Of a DNA stretch of 15,869 nt, positions 6,470 to 12,657 are shown in pieces. Under the pieces are notes generated by a model. The model made no database searches and was not told the origin of the DNA. It was given only the letters and a program-made list of their open reading frames with translations. Made by a program: the position numbers and the translations under genes. Positions within the stretch are counted from its first letter, which is position 1. Each line of letters opens with the position of its first letter. This stretch comes from Bacilli bacterium (GTDB lineage Bacteria > Bacillota_I > Bacilli_A > RF39 > UBA660), in NCBI GenBank assembly GCA_022793145.1, contig JAAWCI010000065.1, positions 1-15,869 of the forward strand, in the 5' to 3' direction.

Positions 6470-6694
6470 ATGGAAGTAGTAGTTGGAGGAAAATACAAAC
6501 ATTTTAAAGGAACATTACACAAAGTAATTGCGATTGCCAAACATTCAGAAACTTTAGAAGATATGGTAATCTATACTCATGAAGACACAGGCGAAATATG
6601 GGCAAGACCATATGATATGTTTTTATCAAAAGTAGATCATGAAAAATATCCAGAAGTAGAACAAGAATATCGTTTTGAGTACATCGGTGAATAA
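6470..6694 (+). CDS. DUF1653 domain protein
   Basis: A 74-aa protein that is essentially one DUF1653 domain: GGKYKHFKGTLHKVIAIAKH-SET near the N-terminus, 'MVIYTHEDTGEIWARPYDMFLSKV' in the middle and YRFEYIGE at the end. Family members are small beta-rich cytoplasmic proteins without a proven role. An AGAGGAG inside the yqzL tail is its ribosome site, and recO starts 2 nt after its stop. The gene is an addition to the usual era-yqzL-recO order. Confidence 0.85.
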   Translation: MEVVVGGKYKHFKGTLHKVIAIAKHSETLEDMVIYTHEDTGEIWARPYDMFLSKVDHEKYPEVEQEYRFEYIGE

Positions 6695-6696
6695 GA

Positions 6697-7437
6697 ATGA
6701 TTGAAAAAGTAGAAGGCATCATTTTGAATGTGAAAAGTTATGGAGAAACTAGTAAAATTGTGAATGTTTTAACGAAAGAACATGGTATTATCGGAGTCAT
6801 GGCAAAAGGCGCTAAAAATATGAAAAGTGATTTAAGAAGTGTCACAGATAAGCTAACTTATGGCTTTTTTCATATTTATTATAAAGGAAATAAATTATCA
6901 AGCTTGACTAGTGTTGATGTCATCAATCCATATCGAAATTTTAAAACAGACATTACAAGGATCAGTTATGCGAGCTTTCTATTAGAACTAACTGAACAAG
7001 TTTATAAACAAAATAGCAATGATAGAATTTTTGATTTATTAATAGAAGGACTTACTAAAATAAATGAAGGTTATGATCCAATGATTATTACCAATATACT
7101 AGAACTCAAATATCTTTATTTTTTAGGTGTTATGCCTGTTATTGATGCTTGCAGTATTTGTGGAAGTAAAGCTTCTATTGTAACACTTTCTAGTATAAAA
7201 GGTGGATATGTATGTAGAAATTGTTATACCAATGAAAACATGGTTAGTAGTAATACCATCAAATTAATTAGAATGTTTTATTATGTAGACGTTTCTAAAA
7301 TTACAAAATTAGAAGTAAAAGACCAAAGCAAAAGAGAAATCAATGACTTTTTAGATGAATATTATAGTGAATATACAGGACTTTATCTAAAAAGTAAGGA
7401 ATTTTTAAAAAATATCAGCAAAGCAACAATTAGTTAG
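6697..7437 (+). CDS. recO: DNA repair protein RecO
   Basis: A 246-aa protein of normal RecO length. N-terminal OB fold (VEGIILNVKSYGETSKIVNVLTKEHG pattern, residues 5-30), helical middle (ASFLLELTEQVY), and a zinc finger with C152-x2-C155 and C173-x2-C176. RecO, with RecF and RecR, loads RecA onto SSB-coated single-stranded DNA in gap repair. The start is 2 nt after the DUF1653 stop, with GGTGA upstream. It is followed after 8 nt by the DUF212 gene. Synteny era-yqzL-recO supports the call. Confidence 0.92.
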   Translation: MIEKVEGIILNVKSYGETSKIVNVLTKEHGIIGVMAKGAKNMKSDLRSVTDKLTYGFFHIYYKGNKLSSLTSVDVINPYRNFKTDITRISYASFLLELTEQVYKQNSNDRIFDLLIEGLTKINEGYDPMIITNILELKYLYFLGVMPVIDACSICGSKASIVTLSSIKGGYVCRNCYTNENMVSSNTIKLIRMFYYVDVSKITKLEVKDQSKREINDFLDEYYSEYTGLYLKSKEFLKNISKATIS

Positions 7438-7445
7438 GAGTTTAT

Positions 7446-7883
7446 ATGAAGGAGTTTATATATTTAACCTGTCCATTTACAACTTTAATTCTCTGTCAAC
7501 TTATTAAGTTTGTGACAGAATCTTGGATGGCAGGAACATTAAAATGGGGAAGATTATTTAATGGAAGTGGAGGAATGCCAAGTAGTCATACATCCTTTAC
7601 CTTTTCGTTAACTGCATTAATTGGACTAAAAATGGGATTTGAAACCCCAATCTTTGCACTTGCCCTTGTGTCTTCTATTATTGTTGGCTATGATGCTATG
7701 GGACTTAGAAGAGAAAGTGGAAAACAAGCAGCAGCAATTAACCAGATTTTTGATGAGGTTTTTAGTAGGGATTCCGAATCTGGAATGTTTCATTTAAAAG
7801 AGCAAGTTGGGCATAAACCATTAGAAGTTTTTATGGGAGTATTGCTTGGAATTAGTATGGCTTTACTTTTTTCGCATATTTGA
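7446..7883 (+). CDS. Divergent PAP2-family membrane protein (DUF212)
   Basis: A 145-aa membrane protein of the DUF212 / YuiD type, related to the PAP2 phosphatase superfamily. Conserved blocks: SGGMPSSHTSFTFSLTALIG, 'IVGYDAMGLRRESGKQA..IN', and 'LKEQVGHKPLEVFMGVLLG' near the C-terminus. The SGGMPSSH and GHKPLEV histidine motifs parallel the PAP2 active-site motifs. Substrate is unknown; a lipid phosphate is plausible. The Shine-Dalgarno TAGGAG overlaps the recO stop, so it is the last gene of the operon; a terminator begins in its stop codon. Confidence 0.88.
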   Translation: MKEFIYLTCPFTTLILCQLIKFVTESWMAGTLKWGRLFNGSGGMPSSHTSFTFSLTALIGLKMGFETPIFALALVSSIIVGYDAMGLRRESGKQAAAINQIFDEVFSRDSESGMFHLKEQVGHKPLEVFMGVLLGISMALLFSHI

Positions 7884-7903
7884 CATCGGAAGATGTTTTT
7901 TTT
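7883..7903 (+). terminator. Intrinsic terminator ending the yqfC-DUF212 operon
   Basis: ACATC (7883-7887) pairs with GATGT (7892-7896) around a GGAA tetraloop and is followed by eight T (7896-7903). The stem is short, but the stable tetraloop and T-run make it convincing. Confidence 0.8.
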
Positions 7904-7941
7904 ATGTTTCTAATTGCAATTTATTTCATACAATGTTACAC

Positions 7942-7947
7942 TATAAT
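7942..7947 (+). promoter_or_regulatory. Candidate -10 element for the 600-aa membrane protein gene
   Basis: A perfect TATAAT lies 20 nt before the start codon, just after a terminator, where a promoter is needed. No good -35 stands at 16-18 nt: TTGCAA at 7914-7919 is 22 nt away. An activator or a weak -35 is likely. Confidence 0.4.
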
Positions 7948-7967
7948 ATAGGAAAGTAGATGATAGA

Positions 7968-9770
7968 ATGGAAAAGAAAAAGGTAAAAGATACAACAAAA
8001 GAAGACCATTATGTTGAGATAGCTGTAGGGTTTAAAATTATATATAACCAAAATCAGTATTTGGCATACACCGAAGTTCCTAAGAAAAAAAAGGATATTC
8101 GTTTGGATATTTATATTGGAAGAGTTTCATTTTTAAAAGATCAATACTTGTTATTTAAATGCGAAACAGAATCTGAAAGACGCCAAGTATTTTCGTATTT
8201 TAAACAAGTATTTTCAGGAGAAGTAAATAATGAAATTGAGTTTGTTGATTTTAGTATGATTGAAAGAATGAGTATTGTAAGTTCTGACTTGTTTGAAGAA
8301 AAAATGGATCAATATCCAAATTTCTTTACGCTTCCTAAAAAAGAAGAGATAGATGCAAATATTACACTACCTAGTTTTTTAATGAAAAAAACTTCTAAAA
8401 TAAAAGACGAGCCCGAAGAAATACAATTTGTAGGCAATAGTGATGAAGTATTAGAGTCAAATGTAGAAACATATGCTTCATCTGAAGCTGTATTACCTGA
8501 ACAAAATATAGAGGTAACACCAACTCCAGAAGAAATAGTAAATACGAATCAAAATATAACTTTAGAAGAAATGGTTCCAGTAATGCCAAATGTGCAAATA
8601 GAGCCAACAGAAGAATTAGAGGAGAATATAGTAATAGCACAAGAACCAAATACTATAATAGAAAACAACGTGCCATTAGAAAATGCTGCTATATCAAATG
8701 AATTGCCAATAGTAGAAGAGCCTAAACAACAAGTAGAACCTACAGTAATATCAACTCCAACTGCAGAAATAGTGACACCTATCAATAATACAGTAGGAGT
8801 TCCACCAGTAGAGCCTACTTTAAATCCAGAAGAACCTGTTAAATTCGAACAAATCTATGATGGTAAAAAAAGAAAAAAAGAAAAGAAAAAGGGAAGAACT
8901 AGTATTGTAATATTGATGATTATTACATTATTGTTGATCGCTTCTGTTGCTGTTATATATGTATTTGTATTAGAGCCACAAATGCAAGAATCAAGTCCAG
9001 ATATTCCAATAAAAGAGCCAGAAAAACCAAAAACATCAAATTTGGTGTGTACGATAGAAAATAAAGAAGAAAACAGTTTGGAAAGTAAGACAATTACATT
9101 GGTATATGATGATGCAACTAAAAATATTATCAGTTCCAAAGAACACTCAACTGTAACAATGTCAGATGCCGATATTTATGCAGAAAGAAAAGCAATGATT
9201 AAAATATTTAGTCAAGAATTAAGTAATACAGAAGGCCAAAAATATACTTTTAAGTATGATGACAAGAAATATATTTACCAAGTCTTTATTGACCGAGATT
9301 ATGAAAAAGCAACTGACACAGAAAAAGATGACACATGGAAATTAACCTTTGATGAAGCAAATGAATATTATTTAGAGGAAGGCTATACTTGTAATGGTGT
9401 GAAAAAAGAGCCTTCAAATGAAAAGAAGTTAACAAGTACAACAGGAAATCATATAATAGATTATAATAACTGGATTGTTACTTATGAAAAAGCAGTTTTA
9501 TCTGATGATAAAGAAACCCTTTCAATTACATTAAAAGCTAAAAATAATGGTTTAGAGAAAAGAGCATTAAATGGAGAGTTAAAACTGTTTGATAAAGACA
9601 ATCAGAATGTTAGAAAAGTAAAACTTAATGAGCAAATTGCTTCAAATGAAACAAGCACAATCATTATTGATATAAAAAGCAAAAATGAAAACCAAAATCC
9701 AGAATTAGGAAGTTTAGAAACAATAAATTTAGAAGATATTACTCAATATCTAATTGAACTTTATCGTTAA
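7968..9770 (+). CDS. Unrecognised bitopic membrane protein with Glu/Pro-rich linker
   Basis: A 600-aa protein that I do not recognise. Layout: an N-terminal globular part (1-130, beginning with a charged MEKKKVKDTTKED stretch, then alternating strands such as YLLFKCETESERRQVFSYF); a low-complexity acidic linker rich in E, P, N, V and T (about 145-290); a basic cluster KKRKKEKKKGR (about 299-310); one membrane helix (about 313-335); and an outer C-terminal part (336-600). By the positive-inside rule the N-terminus is cytoplasmic. The outer part has two likely domains: 361-475, bounded by its only two cysteines (C361, C475; possible disulphide), and a beta-rich Ig-like segment (about 490-600, ITLKAKNNGLEKRALNGELKLF). 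The architecture suggests a sensor or envelope-tethering protein; no enzyme motif is visible. It is monocistronic, between a terminator and the glyS promoter. Confidence 0.8.
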   Translation: MEKKKVKDTTKEDHYVEIAVGFKIIYNQNQYLAYTEVPKKKKDIRLDIYIGRVSFLKDQYLLFKCETESERRQVFSYFKQVFSGEVNNEIEFVDFSMIERMSIVSSDLFEEKMDQYPNFFTLPKKEEIDANITLPSFLMKKTSKIKDEPEEIQFVGNSDEVLESNVETYASSEAVLPEQNIEVTPTPEEIVNTNQNITLEEMVPVMPNVQIEPTEELEENIVIAQEPNTIIENNVPLENAAISNELPIVEEPKQQVEPTVISTPTAEIVTPINNTVGVPPVEPTLNPEEPVKFEQIYDGKKRKKEKKKGRTSIVILMIITLLLIASVAVIYVFVLEPQMQESSPDIPIKEPEKPKTSNLVCTIENKEENSLESKTITLVYDDATKNIISSKEHSTVTMSDADIYAERKAMIKIFSQELSNTEGQKYTFKYDDKKYIYQVFIDRDYEKATDTEKDDTWKLTFDEANEYYLEEGYTCNGVKKEPSNEKKLTSTTGNHIIDYNNWIVTYEKAVLSDDKETLSITLKAKNNGLEKRALNGELKLFDKDNQNVRKVKLNEQIASNETSTIIIDIKSKNENQNPELGSLETINLEDITQYLIELYR

Positions 9771-9776
9771 AAACTA

Positions 9777-9805
9777 TTGACGAATGAAAAAATTATCGGT
9801 AAAAT
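9777..9805 (+). promoter_or_regulatory. SigA promoter of the glyS T-box leader
   Basis: TTGACG (9777-9782) is followed after exactly 17 nt by TAAAAT (9800-9805). Predicted transcription start is near 9812, just before the T-box leader. It begins 7 nt after the upstream stop codon. Confidence 0.75.
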
Positions 9806-9811
9806 ATAAAT

Positions 9812-9926
9812 AATCAATGCGATGACTGGCTTGGAAACCAAGAGCAATATAAGATAAGCTGATTCTCTTAGAATAAGTAAGGTGGAACCGCGGGGTAACT
9901 CGTCCTTACATTCTAAGAGAATTTTT
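9812..9926 (+). ncRNA. T-box leader controlling glyS
   Basis: The T-box core TGGAACCGCGG (9883-9893) sits in a typical antiterminator: helix A1 GTAAGG (9877-9882) with CCTTAC (9904-9909), the 7-nt TGGAACC bulge that pairs with the uncharged tRNA acceptor end, and helix A2 GCG/CGT. The downstream glycyl-tRNA synthetase gives tRNA-Gly as ligand. The 5' part is short: only about 50 nt lie between the predicted start and the terminator arm, with a CTTGG-AAA-CCAAG hairpin (9830-9842). The specifier codon is not assigned; GGC at 9828-9830 is the nearest glycine codon. The usual long stem I with its distal loop motifs is not visible. The terminator arms enclose the antiterminator (see separate entry). 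Confidence 0.9.
9862..9926 (+). terminator. Terminator arms of the T-box leader
   Basis: ATTCTCTTAGAAT (9862-9874) is a perfect 13-nt inverted repeat of ATTCTAAGAGAAT (9910-9922), followed by TTTTTGTTT. The arms flank the T-box antiterminator directly (2-nt gap on the left, none on the right). The right arm can also form a weak 5-bp hairpin alone. A competing pairing TAAGA (9850-9854) with TCTTA (9866-9870) could hold the left arm and prevent termination. Confidence 0.7.
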
Positions 9927-9959
9927 GTTTCTCATTGATAATAGAAAAGAGGAGATTAT

Positions 9960-11333
9960 ATGGAAAAAGTAACAATGGATAAGATTGTAAATTTGTGTAA
10001 GCAATATGGATTTATCTTTAAGGGAAGTGAAATATATGGTGGACTTGCAAATACTTGGGATTATGGTCCACTTGGGGTAGAACTTAAAAACAATGTAAAG
10101 AAAGCATGGATGAAAAAATTTGTTCAAGAGAGTATTTATAATGTAGGAATGGATAGTGCCATTTTAATGAATCCTAAAACATGGGAAGCAAGTGGACACT
10201 TGGCGACTTTTTCTGATCCGTTAATCGACTGTAAAGAATGTAAAACAAGACATCGAGCAGACAAATTAGTAGAAGAGCATAGCGGAATAGAAGCAGGTGG
10301 CTGGAGCAATGAAAAACTACTTGATTATATTAAAGAACATCAGATAGTTTGTCCAAATTGTGGTAAATTAAATTATACAGATATTAGACAATTCAATTTA
10401 ATGTTTAAAACATTTCAAGGGGTTACAGAGGACGCCAAAAGCACAGTTTATTTAAGACCAGAAACAGCGCAAGGAATATTTGTGAATTTCATGAATGTAG
10501 CGAGAAGTATGAGATTAAAAGTACCGTTTGGAATTGCACAAGTTGGGAAAAGTTTTAGAAATGAAATTACTCCAGGAAACTTTACTTTTAGAACACGTGA
10601 GTTTGAACAAATGGAGTTAGAGTTTTTCTGTAAACCAGGAACCGAATTAGAATGGTTTCAGTATTGGAAAGAGTATTGCTATAACTGGTTGCTCAATTTA
10701 GGAATGAAAAAAGAAAATATCAGAACACGTGACCATGAACAAGAAGAATTGAGTCATTATAGTAATGCTACAACAGACTTTGAATTTTTATTTCCATTTG
10801 GTTGGGGAGAATTATGGGGAGTTGCAAGTAGAACTGATTATGATTTAACACAACATCAAAATGTTTCAAAACAAAGTATGGAATATTTAGATCCAGAAAC
10901 GAATGAAAAATATATTCCATATGTCATTGAGCCAAGTTTAGGAGCTGACCGTGTTGTACTTGCTTTCTTATGCGATGCTTATCGTACAGAAACGTTGGAA
11001 AATGATGAAATTAGAGAAGTACTATCTCTTCATCCCGCATTAGCACCTTATAAAGTTTCTATTCTTCCTTTAATTAAAAAGTATCATAGTGAAAAAGCAA
11101 TGGAAATCTATAAAACTTTAGCTTCTCATTTTATGATAGCTTATGATGAAGCAGGAAATATTGGAAAAAGATACCGCAGAAGTGATATTATGGGAACACC
11201 TTTTGCAATCACGATTGATGACAATACGTTAAATGAAAATACAGTTACAATAAGAGATAGGGATACAATGGAGCAGATAACTTTGAAAGTAGATGAAGTG
11301 GCTTCCTATATTGAAGAAAAATTGAACTTTTAG
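9960..11333 (+). CDS. glyS: Glycyl-tRNA synthetase (homodimeric class II type)
   Basis: A 457-aa single-chain GlyRS that charges tRNA-Gly, close in length to the homodimeric enzymes of staphylococci and Mollicutes and unrelated in architecture to the GlyQ/GlyS tetramer found in Bacillus. Visible: the N-terminal NTWDYGPLG block (31-39), zinc-type cysteines C91/C94 and C131/C134, RPETAQGIF (166-174), class II motif 2 [17 protein letters not shown] (199-215) and motif 3 GADRVVLAF (328-336), then an anticodon-binding domain beginning [12 protein letters not shown] strong AGAGGAG precedes the ATG. It is regulated by the T-box leader. Its place after recO parallels recO-glyQS of Bacillus, though the enzyme form differs and two genes intervene. 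Confidence 0.97.
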   Translation: MEKVTMDKIVNLCKQYGFIFKGSEIYGGLANTWDYGPLGVELKNNVKKAWMKKFVQESIYNVGMDSAILMNPKTWEASGHLATFSDPLIDCKECKTRHRADKLVEEHSGIEAGGWSNEKLLDYIKEHQIVCPNCGKLNYTDIRQFNLMFKTFQGVTEDAKSTVYLRPETAQGIFVNFMNVARSMRLKVPFGIAQVGKSFRNEITPGNFTFRTREFEQMELEFFCKPGTELEWFQYWKEYCYNWLLNLGMKKENIRTRDHEQEELSHYSNATTDFEFLFPFGWGELWGVASRTDYDLTQHQNVSKQSMEYLDPETNEKYIPYVIEPSLGADRVVLAFLCDAYRTETLENDEIREVLSLHPALAPYKVSILPLIKKYHSEKAMEIYKTLASHFMIAYDEAGNIGKRYRRSDIMGTPFAITIDDNTLNENTVTIRDRDTMEQITLKVDEVASYIEEKLNF

Positions 11334-11353
11334 AAGCATAAGCTTCTTTTTTT
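11332..11353 (+). terminator. Intrinsic terminator after glyS
   Basis: AGAAGC (11332-11337) and GCTTCT (11342-11347) form a perfect 6-bp stem with an ATAA loop, followed by a seven-T run. The hairpin starts inside the stop codon. Confidence 0.88.
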
Positions 11354-11401
11354 GTTAGAACTTAAGGTTTTTTCAAACTTATCTTATATAATTCTAATGA
11401 G

Positions 11402-11460
11402 CAGGAAGAAGTATTTGACAATAATAATGATATCTATTATAATGTAGATGACTCTTCCTG
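11402..11460. repeat. Inverted repeat bracketing the Rpn-gene promoter
   Basis: CAGGAAGA (11402-11409) and its exact reverse complement TCTTCCTG (11453-11460) flank a consensus promoter, one arm 5 nt before the -35 and the other at the transcription start. With one unpaired A the match extends by GT/AC. It is placed like an operator pair; no regulator is known. Confidence 0.6.
11415..11443 (+). promoter_or_regulatory. Perfect-consensus SigA promoter of the Rpn-family gene
   Basis: TTGACA (11415-11420), 17 nt, TATAAT (11438-11443): both hexamers and the spacing match consensus exactly. Predicted transcription start is near 11450, giving a 5' UTR of about 26 nt. Confidence 0.88.
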
Positions 11461-11471
11461 ATAAGGAGGAG
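11452..11471 (+). promoter_or_regulatory. 5'-UTR hairpin sequestering the Rpn-gene Shine-Dalgarno
   Basis: CTCTTCCT (11452-11459) pairs with AGGAGGAG (11464-11471) through eight base pairs (one G-U) around a GATA loop. The 3' arm is the strong AAGGAGG ribosome site of the gene starting at 11476. Transcripts from the adjacent promoter would start just at this hairpin, so translation should be damped. Confidence 0.6.
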
Positions 11472-11475
11472 AATC

Positions 11476-12384
11476 ATGCAAAACTGTATTCAGTCATTCA
11501 AAAATAAAAAAGATATAAAAATTTATGGATTACGATATGATACTATTTTTAAAAATATGTTTCAAAAAAAAGAATATTTAAAACAGTTTTTTAAAGATGT
11601 TTTTCAAGAAAATCTAGAAGATTTTTGGTATATAGATAAAGAATTATCAAAAGAAAACAAAAATCTACGATATCGAATCAGTGATTTGGTTATTAAAACA
11701 GAAAAGAGAATTATAATTGTAGAACTTCAAAATAAAAATTTAGAAAATATTGAGCCAAGAAGTAAAATGTATATATCAGGTTTTTATATGAGACAAAATC
11801 CAGGAAAATTCTATGAGCTTGTAAAACCTGTAGAACTATATTTGATATTAAATTATCCCTATCAAAGTCCAGAAGTACTGAAAGAATATGAAGAAATAAA
11901 TAGAAATCGTGATGAGCAATTTGGAAATTTATCGAAGATTAAAATATGGAACATTTATGAAGCATTGAAAAAAAGAAATGGGATAGATTATGATTATGCA
12001 AGAATATTTAACTTGGATAGATTAGGAAAAAAAGTAGTGACAAAAACTTTATTAGAATTAAAAGAAAAGAAAACATTTCAAAGTTTTATAAAGAATATTA
12101 AATATTATAATATGGATTATAAAATATATCAAAAATTGAAGGAGGAAGAAAGTATGGAAATGAGCTTTGAACAAGCCACATCAATGATAAAATATCATGC
12201 GGAACAGAGAGGAGAAAAACGTGGAGAAAAGCGTGGAAAGAAAGAAGGAATTATGGTTGGAAAACTAGAAACTGCCTTTTCTATGCTAAAGAAGGGGATA
12301 GATTTGCCTTTTATCAAAGAGATAACAGGATTAACTGATAGTCAGATTAAAGAATATGCAATGAAAAATGAAAATTTAAAATGA
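11476..12384 (+). CDS. Rpn-family PD-(D/E)XK nuclease / putative transposase
   Basis: A 302-aa protein of the Rpn (recombination-promoting nuclease) family, often labelled putative transposase. Seen: N-terminal YDTIFKNMF (21-29, the family D-x-x-F-K motif), the nuclease core with D70 (RISDLVI) and E83-L-Q85 (VELQNKN), the 'YISGFYMRQNPGKFY' segment, and a C-terminal Gly/charged helix (RGEKRGEKRGKKEG) ending in LPFIKEITGLTDSQIKEYA. Relatives in E. coli are DNA nucleases that raise RecA-independent recombination. No terminal repeats or target duplications were seen, so it is probably a resident gene and not an intact insertion sequence. Two 12-nt near repeats (12211-12234) encode the GEKR units. 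It has its own promoter and terminator. Confidence 0.85.
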   Translation: MQNCIQSFKNKKDIKIYGLRYDTIFKNMFQKKEYLKQFFKDVFQENLEDFWYIDKELSKENKNLRYRISDLVIKTEKRIIIVELQNKNLENIEPRSKMYISGFYMRQNPGKFYELVKPVELYLILNYPYQSPEVLKEYEEINRNRDEQFGNLSKIKIWNIYEALKKRNGIDYDYARIFNLDRLGKKVVTKTLLELKEKKTFQSFIKNIKYYNMDYKIYQKLKEEESMEMSFEQATSMIKYHAEQRGEKRGEKRGKKEGIMVGKLETAFSMLKKGIDLPFIKEITGLTDSQIKEYAMKNENLK

Positions 12385-12389
12385 TGAAG

Positions 12390-12416
12390 AAAAGTATCCG
12401 ACTTAGGATACTTTTT
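12390..12416 (+). terminator. Intrinsic terminator after the Rpn-family gene
   Basis: AAAAGTATCC (12390-12399) and GGATACTTTT (12406-12415) form a perfect 10-bp stem with a 6-nt loop; the T-run is merged with the 3' arm. Confidence 0.85.
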
Positions 12417-12417
12417 C

Positions 12418-12446
12418 TTGTTCTTTTTTCTATTGTATGCTAAAAT
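12418..12446 (+). promoter_or_regulatory. Candidate promoter of the sortase operon
   Basis: TAAAAT (12441-12446) is preceded by TG at the extended -10 position (TGCTAAAAT). TTGTTC (12418-12423) stands 17 nt upstream as a weak -35. It lies between the terminator and the 59-aa gene, about 27 nt before its start. Confidence 0.5.
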
Positions 12447-12472
12447 GAATTTAGAATAAGGAGTGGTAGCAA

Positions 12473-12652
12473 GTGGAAGATACAAATTATTTTAAACGTC
12501 AGTTAACAGATCGAGAAAAAATGGTTTATTACTTTGAAAAATATAAAGAAGCTTTAACTTGCAAGCGTGAAAATGAGGCCAGTAAATTTCTTCATTTAGC
12601 AAATCACTACTTAAAACAAAGTCAAATTATAAAAGAAGAAAAATCGGAGTAA
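12473..12652 (+). CDS. Small helical protein co-encoded with the sortase
   Basis: A 59-aa frame starting with GTG at 12473, which has AAGGAG (12458-12463) 9 nt upstream. The protein starts MEDTNYFKRQLTDREKMVYY and continues with FEKYKEAL, KRENEASKFLHLANHYLKQ and a charged tail. It is highly charged, predicted all-helical, with a TPR-like A-x-x-F-L-x-x-A-x-x-Y-L helix. There is no signal peptide or membrane segment, so it is cytoplasmic. It ends 5 nt before the sortase ATG, and its final codons contain the sortase ribosome site (GGAG, 12646-12649), so the two are coupled. I do not recognise the family; a partner of the sortase cytoplasmic domain is plausible. Confidence 0.7.
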   Translation: MEDTNYFKRQLTDREKMVYYFEKYKEALTCKRENEASKFLHLANHYLKQSQIIKEEKSE

Positions 12653-12657
12653 AAGGG

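Noticed and set aside
8395..9139. Minus-strand open frames inside the 600-aa protein gene
   Set aside because: Antisense of the repetitive acidic linker; no initiation signals.
11387..11392. Second TATAAT upstream of the Rpn-family gene
   Set aside because: No -35 at usable spacing, and a perfect promoter lies 50 nt downstream.
12211..12234. CRISPR-like or tandem repeat array
   Set aside because: Only two 12-nt near copies inside a coding region, encoding the GEKR units usual in this family; no array elsewhere in the window.
11476..12384. Complete insertion sequence around the Rpn-family gene
   Set aside because: No terminal inverted repeats with target duplications; the nearby inverted repeat brackets only the promoter, and the gene has ordinary terminators on both sides.
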